Origin: Clostridia bacterium
Lineage (GTDB): Bacteria; Bacillota; Clostridia; Christensenellales; Pumilibacteraceae
Assembly (NCBI GenBank): GCA_900762945.1
Contig: CAAFIN010000040.1
Location: forward strand, 1-6,270
Reading direction: 5' to 3'
DNA length: 6,270 nucleotides
Position numbers and translations under genes: made by a program. The notes under the pieces were generated by a model. The model did no database searches and was not told the origin of the DNA. It was given only the letters and a program-made list of their open reading frames with translations. Positions 1-6,269 of this stretch are shown one piece after another; position 1 is the first letter of the stretch; each line of letters opens with the position of its first letter.

Positions 1-25
1 AAATATAATAAATTAACGACCGCAC

Positions 26-62
26 GATGCCTCCCTTGTGTAAAGGGAGGCGTCATTTTTTT
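26..62 (+). terminator. Intrinsic terminator of an upstream gene outside the window
   Basis: A 12-pair stem (26-37 with 43-54, including one T-G wobble at 28/52) closes a five-base loop at 38-42. It is followed by an A and then seven T residues at 56-62. This is a textbook Rho-independent terminator for plus-strand transcription entering from before position 1. On the opposite strand the stem has no adjacent T tract, so it should act in one direction only. It also separates the germination operon from whatever lies upstream. Confidence 0.9.
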
Positions 63-73
63 ATAAAATGACG
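51..73 (+). repeat. Inverted repeat overlapping the terminator
   Basis: A perfect 9-base inverted repeat pairs 51-59 (CGTCATTTT) with 65-73 (AAAATGACG) around a five-base loop. Its left arm uses the last four bases of the terminator stem and part of the T tract, so the two hairpins cannot both form fully. It could be a palindromic protein-binding site, an alternative RNA fold, or chance in an AT-rich stretch. The inverted repeat is directly visible. Any function is inference. Confidence 0.55.
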
Positions 74-191
74 GAGGAATTGTCGGTTTTTCGCTCGGTA
101 TGGCTAAAATACGGCAACTATTGAACACGAACCCCGACCCGAAAAATTCCGTAATTTGCTATAAAAACCGCGCGGGCGGCGCAACCTAACC

Positions 192-1619
192 GTGTATATG
201 GAAAGAGCAGACGACATACTTCGGGAGTTCGCAACGCCCGAAACAATAGTAAAACGCAAGTTCAGAATAAAGAATCGCGACGGCGTGATGCTGTATAACC
301 CCGATATAACGGACAGTTTGCTTGCGGGGCAGATCGTGCGCGCGCTGGAGAAGTGCGAAGCGAAGAACCCGACTATCGAAACGCTGCTCGAATCGGTTGT
401 ATATATCGCGGAAAGCGAGATAATATCCGATCCCGCCGAAGCGCAGAAATCTATTCTTAGCGGCGACGCGGCGGTTATAGTCGACGGCACGAACGGCTAC
501 CTTATATGCGCTATCCGAAAATGGGATAAGCGTTCTATCGCCGAACCGCCCACTTCCACGGTTATGCGCGGACCGCGAGAAGGATTTATCGAGGACGTAA
601 AGACCAATCTGTCGCTGATCGAGCGGCGGCTGAAGTCGCCCGCGCTTGCGGTCGAAAAGATGACGATCGGCAGAATTTCGCAGACGGCGGTGGCGATGGT
701 TTACTTAAGTAACGTAGCCGACCCCGAAGTCGTGAACGCCGTGCGCGAAAAACTGAAAAAGATCGATATCGACGCGCTCACCGACAGTCACTATATTCAG
801 CCGTACCTCGAGGAACGCCCGTTCTCGATATTTCACCAGACGGGTGTGACGGAAAAGCCGGACATCGTGACGGCGAAGCTGCTGGAGGGCAGAGTGGCGA
901 TAGTGGTGGACGGCTCGCCCATGGTAGTGACCGTGCCGTTTATGGCGGTGGAGGACTACCAGTCGAGCGAGGACTACTACGAGCGCCCGTCGCTGGCGAC
1001 CTTTCTCAGGATTCTGCGGTTCTTTTCGATATTTTTCGCGGTGTTACTGCCCGGGCTGTACGTCGCGCTTCAGGAGTACCATTACAGCATGATTCCGCTA
1101 AGGTTTCTTATCACGGTCATGACGGCGGTCAACGGCATACCGCTTCCGCCGCTACTGGAAATTCTGTTCGTGATACTGCTGTTCGAGGTCATAAGGGAAG
1201 CGAGCGTGCGTATGCCGCGGGCGGTGGGCATGGCGATGAGTATCGTTGGCGCGCTCGTCCTCGGCGATACGGCGGTAAAAGCGGGCATAATCAGTTCGCC
1301 CGCCGTCATGATCACCGCGCTTAGTTCCATCGCGCTGTACGTCGCGCCTAATCAGGAAGGCACGCTCACGTTGCTCCGAGTGGTGTTCACCGCGCTCGGC
1401 GGCTTGGGAGGCATGTACTTTATGCTCGTGGGCGTACTGTACCTCGTACTGTATCTGTGTTCGCTCGGCGGCTTCGGCACGCCGTACCTCGCGCCGTTCG
1501 CGCCGCTTATCCCGGGCGACCTCAAGGATTCGTTCTACCGCGCGTCGCTGCTTCGCATGAACGAGCGCCCGCGGTCGATCAAGAACGTCAACCCGCACCG
1601 CCAAAAGGAGGAGAAATGA
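192..1619 (+). CDS. gerA: Spore germination receptor subunit A (GerA/GerAA family)
   Basis: This is the A subunit of a nutrient germinant receptor in the inner membrane of the spore. GerAA-type proteins are reported to assemble as oligomeric channels that release ions when the B subunit binds germinant. The 475 residues are near the family's usual length. A soluble N-terminal region (about 1-265) carries the family signature RGPREGFIEDVKTNL (126-140) and EGRVAIVVDGSP (232-243). The membrane part begins after DYYERP (261-266), with hydrophobic segments near 272-293, 301-311, 321-333, 345-385 and 397-424. The conserved EASVRMPRAVG (336-346) and GFGTPYLAPFAPL (427-439) are present. The tail after 445 is basic. 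The start is uncertain: GTG at 192 or ATG at 198, neither with a good ribosome binding site, and an in-frame stop at 162-164 blocks further extension. The N-terminus looks somewhat short for the family. The stop overlaps the gerB start by four bases (ATGA). The family assignment is firm; the germinant cannot be told from sequence. Confidence 0.95.
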   Translation: MYMERADDILREFATPETIVKRKFRIKNRDGVMLYNPDITDSLLAGQIVRALEKCEAKNPTIETLLESVVYIAESEIISDPAEAQKSILSGDAAVIVDGTNGYLICAIRKWDKRSIAEPPTSTVMRGPREGFIEDVKTNLSLIERRLKSPALAVEKMTIGRISQTAVAMVYLSNVADPEVVNAVREKLKKIDIDALTDSHYIQPYLEERPFSIFHQTGVTEKPDIVTAKLLEGRVAIVVDGSPMVVTVPFMAVEDYQSSEDYYERPSLATFLRILRFFSIFFAVLLPGLYVALQEYHYSMIPLRFLITVMTAVNGIPLPPLLEILFVILLFEVIREASVRMPRAVGMAMSIVGALVLGDTAVKAGIISSPAVMITALSSIALYVAPNQEGTLTLLRVVFTALGGLGGMYFMLVGVLYLVLYLCSLGGFGTPYLAPFAPLIPGDLKDSFYRASLLRMNERPRSIKNVNPHRQKEEK

Positions 1620-2779
1620 TAGCCAAGCAAGTCAGTACGCGGCAGTTCGTCGTAGTGCAGTTCCTTGTCGCGCTCGCCGTCAAAATGTTTATGCTGCCCG
1701 CGCTGATGCTGCGGGTAGTGGGCAAGGACAGTTATATCGTAATGCTCGCGTGGATCGCGTTCGAGTTTGTTGACCTTACGTTCGTAGTGCTTCTCGCCCG
1801 CCGAAACCCCGACAAAACTATGTACGAAATTCTCACGGACGCGTTCGGCAAAGTGGTTTCCCGAGTAATCGTCGCGCTGTTCACGCTGTTCGTGTGCGCG
1901 AAGGGACTGCTTGTTCTCGGCGAATTAAAGACTTTTTTCATCATCACTATGTACGCCGACATCAACTGGGTAGTGATGCTTATACCGCTTATGGCGCTTC
2001 TTTGCGCGTTCGGCATACGCTCGCTCCGCTCGATAGGTCGGACGGCGGAACTCATTACCCCCGTTATCGTCGTCAGCACGCTCGTTCTCAGCGGACTGCT
2101 GTTAGGCGATATCGAGTTCGCTAACCTCTTGCCGGTAATGGAAAACGGCTTCGCGCCGATAAAAAAGGGTATGCTCACGTTTCCCATGTGGTTCGGCGAC
2201 GTGTCGTTTCTTCTTATGTTCCTCGGCAATATCAAGATAAACCGCGGTTTTATATGGAAATCGTACCTCTCGAAACTCGTCGCGACCGCGCTCGTTATGC
2301 TGTTTTCGGTCACGCTGTTTTCGACCTACGCCAACGTTTCCACGTTGATCGACTACGGCAACAACGTGAGCAACATGACTCAACTCAGCATGGGCGCGCA
2401 GGACAACGGGCGCTTCGACCTCATGTTCTATTGTATATGGCTGTTCACGGTGTTTCTAAAGCTCGCGCTGATTTTTTATTTTTTCACGCGCAACCTCGGC
2501 TTTATCGTCGGCACGCGCAATAATTACCTTACGTCGCCGATCTGTGCCGCAGTGTGGTATGCGGTTTCGGCGTTCGTGCTGAGGAACGAAAACGTGTCGT
2601 ATCTGTTCTTTACGAGCGCAGTGAAGTACGCGCTTTGCCCGGTCGCGTTCGTCATGCCGATGCTGCTGTATATCACCGCGCTATTGAAGTACCGCCCGAA
2701 CTATCCCGAAACCTTGATGAAAAAGGAGAAGAAACCGGATGGACGCAAGAAATCCGAAGAACAAAGAACGCCTGCTTAG
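1616..2779 (+). CDS. gerB: Spore germination receptor subunit B (GerAB-type permease)
   Basis: This is the transporter-like subunit of the germinant receptor, of the endospore germination permease family within the APC superfamily. In studied receptors it binds the amino-acid germinant in the spore inner membrane. The 387 residues begin with the family-typical VSTRQF (6-11). About ten hydrophobic segments follow, near 10-30, 38-60, 80-103, 113-133, 146-164, 186-206, 217-236, 276-301, 317-333 and 345-368. ARRNPDKTMYEIL (61-73) and LLPVMENGFAPIKKG (171-185) match conserved family stretches. The frame is open upstream to 1457, but ATG 1616 is preferred. It follows AAAAGGAGG at 1603-1611, overlaps the gerA stop by four bases, and gives the normal N-terminus. 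The last 19 residues form a charged tail rich in Lys, Arg and Glu. Much of this tail is encoded in the 41-base overlap with gerC. Expression should be coupled to gerA. The B-subunit role is confident; the ligand is unknown. Confidence 0.95.
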   Translation: MIAKQVSTRQFVVVQFLVALAVKMFMLPALMLRVVGKDSYIVMLAWIAFEFVDLTFVVLLARRNPDKTMYEILTDAFGKVVSRVIVALFTLFVCAKGLLVLGELKTFFIITMYADINWVVMLIPLMALLCAFGIRSLRSIGRTAELITPVIVVSTLVLSGLLLGDIEFANLLPVMENGFAPIKKGMLTFPMWFGDVSFLLMFLGNIKINRGFIWKSYLSKLVATALVMLFSVTLFSTYANVSTLIDYGNNVSNMTQLSMGAQDNGRFDLMFYCIWLFTVFLKLALIFYFFTRNLGFIVGTRNNYLTSPICAAVWYAVSAFVLRNENVSYLFFTSAVKYALCPVAFVMPMLLYITALLKYRPNYPETLMKKEKKPDGRKKSEEQRTPA

Positions 2780-3986
2780 GATATACAGGATCCTTATTGC
2801 ACTGTTCGCGGTGGTTTTGGTGCTACTGCCGCGGAGCGTTACGAGCATGCCCGAGATCGAAACCAAACTCTTGCTTACGGTTCTCGGGCTTGACAAAACG
2901 GAGAACGGCTACCGCGTGACAGCCACCGCGGTCATGCCCGCCGAAAGTCAGAACGGCGCAACCATGCGCACGGACGTGGAGTCCGAGGAAGTGTCGGTCA
3001 GCGCCGCTCTCGAGAAACTCAGCCTTAAAATGGGCAAGCGACTGGAACTCGGGCTGTGCGGCGTGGTAGTCGTAGGCGACACGTTCGGCGACGAAAGCCT
3101 TTTGCCGCACCTTAAATACTTACTGTCGTCGGGTAAGATTATCCCCGGGGCGTACTTGATTTTCGCCGACGGCATGCCCGCGAAAAAAGCGATAGAAATG
3201 TCCAACGCGCTATCGGAAGCGAGCAGCAACGGCTTGTCCACGCTCGTCGAACACAACGCGCTGAACACGCACATGTCCACGATCACGCTGTTGAAGTTTC
3301 TGTCCGACACCGCTTCGGTGACGAATTGCGCGTATATGCCGATACTCGAAATCGGCGTGAAAGAACAGGAGTTCGAGGGGAGCGACGGCGGCGGCTCGGG
3401 CGAGGGATCGGAGAACGCTTCGGGCGAGGGGAGCGGAGCGCAGACGGGAAAGGCGGAGATCGAACAGATAAACCGCATCGCGATCTACAAAAAAGGCGTA
3501 AAGACGGGCGAGTTCGACCCCGTGGAAACCCGCGGCTACGACTGGACGGACAAGAACAACACGCAAGGACTGGTGACCGTCAAAAATTTTACGGCGGGCG
3601 GGATCGAAGCGGGCGAGGTTTACTGCCAACTTATCGACAAGCGAGTTAATATCGACGTGAGTTTCGAGGACGGCGTACCCACGGCGAAAGTCAGAATAGA
3701 CGCGCTCATGAAGTTCGAGGAGAGGTACAAACTCAGCGATATGAACAAGTACGGCGGCGTGAGCGAAAAGGAACTGTCGGAGCGGATGAAAGAACAGTTT
3801 TCCGCAAAAATAGCGAGCAATATCTTGAGCGCGGTGGAAGCGATGAAACGGCTCGACGCGGACGTAAGCGGTTTTACCGACATACTGTATCGTTTCCGAA
3901 CGAAAGATTATAACGCCTACGAGAACAAGGAAAGCATGCTCGCCGACCTCGTCGTCGTACCTGAAATCAACGTCAAGTTCAGATAA
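2739..3986 (+). CDS. gerC: Spore germination protein C, Ger(x)C family, without lipobox cysteine
   Basis: This is the C subunit of the germinant receptor, normally a lipoprotein on the outer face of the spore inner membrane. ATG 2739 has the binding site AAAAGGAG at 2721-2728 and overlaps gerB by 41 bases. The 415 residues are slightly long for the family. A basic start (RLLRIYR, 11-17) and a hydrophobic segment (18-30) form a signal or anchor. PEIETKLLLTVLGLDKTENGY (38-58, shown in part) corresponds to the family's first strand after the usual GCWD lipobox. No cysteine occurs before residue 107, so lipidation looks impossible; VTS at 34-36 could be a signal peptidase I site. Domain one spans about 38-208. 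A Gly/Ser/Glu-rich linker fills 211-239. The second domain opens with INRIAIYKKGVKTGEFD (244-260) and ETRGYDWT (263-270). The third covers about 290-415 and contains a probable helix at 341-372. Family membership rests on order, position and these motifs. It is more diverged than its partners. Confidence 0.9.
   Translation: MDARNPKNKERLLRIYRILIALFAVVLVLLPRSVTSMPEIETKLLLTVLGLDKTENGYRVTATAVMPAESQNGATMRTDVESEEVSVSAALEKLSLKMGKRLELGLCGVVVVGDTFGDESLLPHLKYLLSSGKIIPGAYLIFADGMPAKKAIEMSNALSEASSNGLSTLVEHNALNTHMSTITLLKFLSDTASVTNCAYMPILEIGVKEQEFEGSDGGGSGEGSENASGEGSGAQTGKAEIEQINRIAIYKKGVKTGEFDPVETRGYDWTDKNNTQGLVTVKNFTAGGIEAGEVYCQLIDKRVNIDVSFEDGVPTAKVRIDALMKFEERYKLSDMNKYGGVSEKELSERMKEQFSAKIASNILSAVEAMKRLDADVSGFTDILYRFRTKDYNAYENKESMLADLVVVPEINVKFR
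3369..3455 (+). other. Low-complexity Gly/Ser/Glu linker within gerC
   Basis: Codons 211-239 of gerC encode a run dominated by Gly, Ser and Glu, including SDGGGSGEGSE and SGEGSG. It lies between the first domain of the C subunit and the strand beginning INRIAIYKKG. It is likely a flexible, acidic, disordered linker. The DNA is correspondingly rich in GGCGAGGG-like units, which favour length change by slippage. Confidence 0.7.
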
Positions 3987-3989
3987 CGC

Positions 3990-4008
3990 GCGGCGGGGAA
4001 TTCGCCGC
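3990..4008 (+). repeat. Small GC-rich inverted repeat after gerC
   Basis: GCGGCG at 3990-3995 pairs with CGCCGC at 4003-4008 around a seven-base loop, starting three bases after the gerC stop codon. No T tract follows, so it is not an intrinsic terminator by itself. It may stabilise the 3' end of the gerABC transcript. Function is inference. Confidence 0.4.
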
Positions 4009-4048
4009 AAATCGTCAAATTAAAATACACCGCGCACTTTATATAAGG

Positions 4049-4078
4049 AAAACGCCCCGAGCAAACGGAGCGTTTTTT
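4049..4078. terminator. Convergent, probably bidirectional terminator
   Basis: Arms at 4049-4059 and 4066-4076 flank a six-base loop (AGCAAA). On the plus strand the stem ends in TTTTTT (4073-4078), serving gerABC. On the minus strand the left arm supplies four U residues, serving the ispDF unit. One position (4056/4069) is a C-A mismatch in the plus-strand RNA but a G-U pair in the minus-strand RNA, so the stem is fully paired only for the minus transcript. It sits between the convergent stop codons at 3986 and 4113, where a shared terminator is expected. Confidence 0.85.
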
Positions 4079-4112
4079 GCATTTTGATTTTTGCGTTAGT
4101 TAAGCCGCGCGA

Positions 4113-5225
4113 TTACTTGATTTTAAGAAGAACGTCTGCGGCGGCGGCAATGCTTTTGCCTTCGCCCGTTACGCCCAGTCGCTCGGTTGTGGTCGCGGAA
4201 ACGTTCACGCGCTCGACCGGCACGCCCAGTTCTGCGGCGAGAGTGGCGCGCATTTCGGCTATGTACGGTCTGAGTTTGGGCATTTCGGCGATAACGCACA
4301 CCGAAACGTTAAACAACTCGAAGTGCTTTTCCACGCGTTTTCGCACGTCTTTGAGGAGCGAAGTACTGGCGACTCCCTCGTACTCGGGGTCGTTGTCAGG
4401 GTAGAGAGTGCCTATATCGGGAAGCCCCGCCGCCGACAGTATCGCGTCCATAACCGCGTGAATAGGCGCGTCCGCGTCGCTGTGTCCGAGCAAGCCTTTC
4501 TCAAACGGGATCGTCACGCCGCACAGCACGAGTTTTCTGCCTTCTTCCAGCCGATGCACGTCGAAGCCGAAACCTATTCTGAACGCGTCGTTCAGCCCCG
4601 CGAAGTCGCGGTAGGACGTGAGTTTCACGTTGGACGGATCGCCCTTGGAAATCGTACAGGTATAGCCCGCGCGGTAATAAAGTTCGCTGTCGTCGAGGTA
4701 ATCGCCCTCGATCGTGTCGTAAGCATACTTTATCCCGGCGTAGCGAAAGGTCTGCGGGGTCTGTACGACGTGAGTGTATTCGCGCTCGAGCGTCATCAGT
4801 ATCTTGCCGCGCTGAATTTTGATCGCGTCGACGGGCGGAATAGCCGCGATGCCGCTTCCGTATTCAAGTGCGGATTTAAGGCTCGCGTCGATAACCTCGT
4901 CGGTGACGAACGGTCGCGCGCCGTCGTGAATCATCACTATGTCGGTGTCGACTATCGCCCGCAGAGCGTTGCGCACGCTTTGGGAGCGGGTCGCGCCGCC
5001 GATAACGAATTCGGTGTTGGGGAAGGTGATTTGGCTTCGCATTACGTCCATATCGCGCTCGGCGCACACGATAACGAGACGGTCGAACCGCGCGAACTTC
5101 GCTGCGGTCATCGCCGCGATCGTAGTGTTCGATATGCCGTGCAGAACTTTGTTGTACCCTAGCCCCGCGCGAGTGCCTTCGCCCGCGCAGAGGATGACGG
5201 CGGTGACTTCAGGAAACGATTTCAT
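4113..5225 (-). CDS. ispDF: Bifunctional IspD/IspF (MEP cytidylyltransferase and cyclodiphosphate synthase)
   Basis: This cytoplasmic enzyme covers two non-consecutive steps of the MEP isoprenoid pathway. The IspD half joins CTP to 2-C-methyl-D-erythritol 4-phosphate. The IspF half closes the 2,4-cyclodiphosphate ring and releases CMP. In the 370 residues, IspD spans about 1-212: the nucleotide loop AGEGTR (14-19), NK (25-26), HDGARP (100-105), R148 before QTPQTF (155-160), and K201. The IspF part spans about 215-370: metal ligands DVH (222-224) and H248 in GHSDAD (248-252), LPDIG (268-272), and SATTTERLG (343-351). The fused length equals the two enzymes together. By eye, position 134 (VDAIK) is Ala where Thr is common in IspD. 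ATG 5225 is the first possible start, since a stop lies two codons upstream. It overlaps the rqcP end by 17 bases and its binding site is weak (GCGGGG), so coupling with rqcP is likely. Confidence 0.96.
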   Translation of the reverse strand: MKSFPEVTAVILCAGEGTRAGLGYNKVLHGISNTTIAAMTAAKFARFDRLVIVCAERDMDVMRSQITFPNTEFVIGGATRSQSVRNALRAIVDTDIVMIHDGARPFVTDEVIDASLKSALEYGSGIAAIPPVDAIKIQRGKILMTLEREYTHVVQTPQTFRYAGIKYAYDTIEGDYLDDSELYYRAGYTCTISKGDPSNVKLTSYRDFAGLNDAFRIGFGFDVHRLEEGRKLVLCGVTIPFEKGLLGHSDADAPIHAVMDAILSAAGLPDIGTLYPDNDPEYEGVASTSLLKDVRKRVEKHFELFNVSVCVIAEMPKLRPYIAEMRATLAAELGVPVERVNVSATTTERLGVTGEGKSIAAAADVLLKIK

Positions 5226-5451
5226 ACATTAACCCCGCTTCTTGCTTATTCGCTTTTTCGTTGAGTTCGAGTACGCGAAACTTCAGCGTGGACGAGCCGA
5301 ATTCGATAGTCACGACGTCGCCGACTTTGAGTTTGGTGCCGGGCTTCGCTTCTTTGTCGTTCACCCGAACCTTGCCGCTCGAAGCCGCTTCCGCCGCTAC
5401 GGTGCGCCGCTTGAGTATTCTCGATACTTTCAAAAATTTGTCTAATCTCAT
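5209..5451 (-). CDS. rqcP: RqcP/YabO-type S4-domain RNA-binding protein
   Basis: This small basic protein binds the 50S subunit. In Bacillus, RqcP works with RqcH in ribosome-associated quality control, helping to add alanine tails to peptides stuck on split ribosomes. The 80 residues are nearly all one S4 fold. MRLDKFLKVSRILKRRT (1-17) is the classic S4 opening and closely follows YabO. SSGKVRVNDKEAKPGTKLKVGDVV (24-47, shown in part) carries the rest of the motif, and the C-terminus MYEIVS matches the family ending. The length is close to YabO (about 86) and shorter than Hsp15. ATG 5451 has AAAGGA at 5458-5463, seven bases or fewer upstream, within the end of the preceding gene, and starts two bases after that gene's stop. 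Its end overlaps ispDF. The alternative name Hsp15-like is less apt because the long basic tail of Hsp15 is absent. Confidence 0.92.
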   Translation of the reverse strand: MRLDKFLKVSRILKRRTVAAEAASSGKVRVNDKEAKPGTKLKVGDVVTIEFGSSTLKFRVLELNEKANKQEAGLMYEIVS

Positions 5452-5453
5452 TT

Positions 5454-5942
5454 TTATTCCTTTACGATATCCGCGAGTTTCACGTCCGCGGCTTTTATAA
5501 GGTCGGCGGGCGCGGTTTCGGTCATAAGCCCCGGTCGACCCGCGCTATACACCACTGTGGGCTGATCCGCGATCTTATAGTAAGCCGTGGCGCGGAACTT
5601 CTTTTTCATACCGATAGGGGAGCAGCCGCCGCGGATATACCCGGTAGTCGGCAAAAGTTCCTTCAGGTGCAGCGGCTCGACGTTTTTTTCGCTCACCGCC
5701 GCCGCGCACTTTTTAAGGTCGAGTTCGCGGTTGACGGGCAGCATGAAAACGTAATGTTCGCCGCTTTTGCCGCGGGTCACGATCGTCTTGTACACGCGCT
5801 CCGCGGGCAAGCCCACCTTGACGGGTGCGGTTTCCTCGTCGATACCCACATAGTTTTCGGGATCGACCTCGAACGAGTGCACTTTATATGCGATCTTCAG
5901 TTTGTCCAGCGTCCTCAGTACGTTCGTTTTTTCTTCTTTCAT
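5454..5942 (-). CDS. ybaK: YbaK/EbsC family Cys-tRNA(Pro) deacylase
   Basis: This is a free-standing editing-domain protein that hydrolyses Cys-tRNA(Pro) formed by mistake by prolyl-tRNA synthetase, protecting proline codons. The 162 residues match the usual family length. KTNVLRTLDKLKIAYKVHSFE (5-25, shown in part) is the typical N-terminus. K52 in YKTIVTRGKSGEHYVF is the likely invariant editing-site lysine. LPVNRELDLKKCAAAV (68-83), GYIRGGCSPIGMKKKF (101-116) and YSAGRPGL (132-139) are all signature stretches. ATG 5942 has GGAG at 5949-5952, six bases upstream. It begins 30 bases after the Dabb gene stop and ends two bases before rqcP. The family is certain. Cys-tRNA(Pro) as the substrate follows from the close YbaK resemblance rather than from the ProX or AbrR branches. 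No key residue is missing. Confidence 0.94.
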   Translation of the reverse strand: MKEEKTNVLRTLDKLKIAYKVHSFEVDPENYVGIDEETAPVKVGLPAERVYKTIVTRGKSGEHYVFMLPVNRELDLKKCAAAVSEKNVEPLHLKELLPTTGYIRGGCSPIGMKKKFRATAYYKIADQPTVVYSAGRPGLMTETAPADLIKAADVKLADIVKE

Positions 5943-5972
5943 TATATTCTCCGATAGCGGGGCGGGCGCGCC

Positions 5973-6257
5973 TTAAAACTCGTAGTCGACCGCGTGCCGC
6001 TCGAGCCGGATAGACCTGCACAGCGACGAAACCGCCACGTGCCGCGGGTCGGTCTTGTACGCGTTAAGATCGGCGTAACTGTCGAACGTGGCGATAAGCA
6101 CCGCGTCGCAATCGTTGCCGTCCGCTTCGTTCACCGCGACTTCCGCCGAACGCAGTACTTCGATCTGCCCGTAAAGCCCCTTGAGTTTATCCAAAAATTC
6201 CTTCGCTTGCGTCTGAGTGCCGGGCGCGAACTTCCACATTACGATATGTTTAACCAT
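5973..6257 (-). CDS. Dabb-domain (stress-responsive alpha/beta barrel) protein
   Basis: This small cytoplasmic protein is of the dimeric alpha/beta-barrel (Dabb) family. Members include plant stress-responsive proteins and some enzymes, but most bacterial copies have no assigned reaction. The 94 residues form one domain. MVKHIVMWKF (1-10) is the typical first strand with its conserved His. A helix rich in Lys and Leu spans about 18-32, then VLIATFDSYADLNAYKTDPRHVAV (53-76, shown in part) gives the strand, the helix and the conserved Pro/His near 70-72. HAVDYEF (88-94) is the usual C-terminal strand. A GTG at 6264-6266 would add three residues, but it lies inside the binding site, so ATG 6257 is chosen. 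It is the first visible gene of the minus-strand unit; other genes may precede it beyond the window. I do not assign a reaction. Confidence 0.9.
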   Translation of the reverse strand: MVKHIVMWKFAPGTQTQAKEFLDKLKGLYGQIEVLRSAEVAVNEADGNDCDAVLIATFDSYADLNAYKTDPRHVAVSSLCRSIRLERHAVDYEF

Positions 6258-6263
6258 TTCGGT

Positions 6264-6269
6264 CACCTC
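6264..6269 (-). promoter_or_regulatory. Ribosome binding site that sets the Dabb gene start
   Basis: On the minus strand the site reads GAGGTG followed by ACCGAA and then ATG at 6257. The spacing of six bases is ideal. Because the in-frame GTG is part of this site, the longer start is unlikely. Confidence 0.8.

Noticed and set aside
68..124. An 18-codon leader peptide starting at ATG 68
   Set aside because: The nearest purine-rich site before it is 17 bases away inside the terminator stem, and the peptide has no run of regulatory codons.
80..130. Candidate promoters for gerABC: a sigma-A-like TTGTCG with TAAAAT at 105-110, and a sigma-G-like GTATG at 98-102
   Set aside because: The first has 19-base spacing and a poor -35 box. 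The second lacks a convincing CATnnTA -10 box at the proper distance. A sigma-G promoter is expected from known biology but I cannot place it.
1457..1615. A 53-codon N-terminal extension of gerB inside gerA
   Set aside because: It is Arg/Pro/Ala-rich, overlaps the conserved end of gerA, and ATG 1616 has a strong binding site and yields the family N-terminus.
3210..4010. A 266-codon minus-strand ORF opposite gerC
   Set aside because: It lies wholly antisense to gerC, is rich in Arg, His and Val as expected for a shadow frame of GC-rich codons, and matches no family I recognise.
4323..5162. A 279-codon plus-strand ORF opposite ispDF
   Set aside because: It lies fully within a gene with intact IspD and IspF motifs on the other strand, and its composition is that of a shadow frame.
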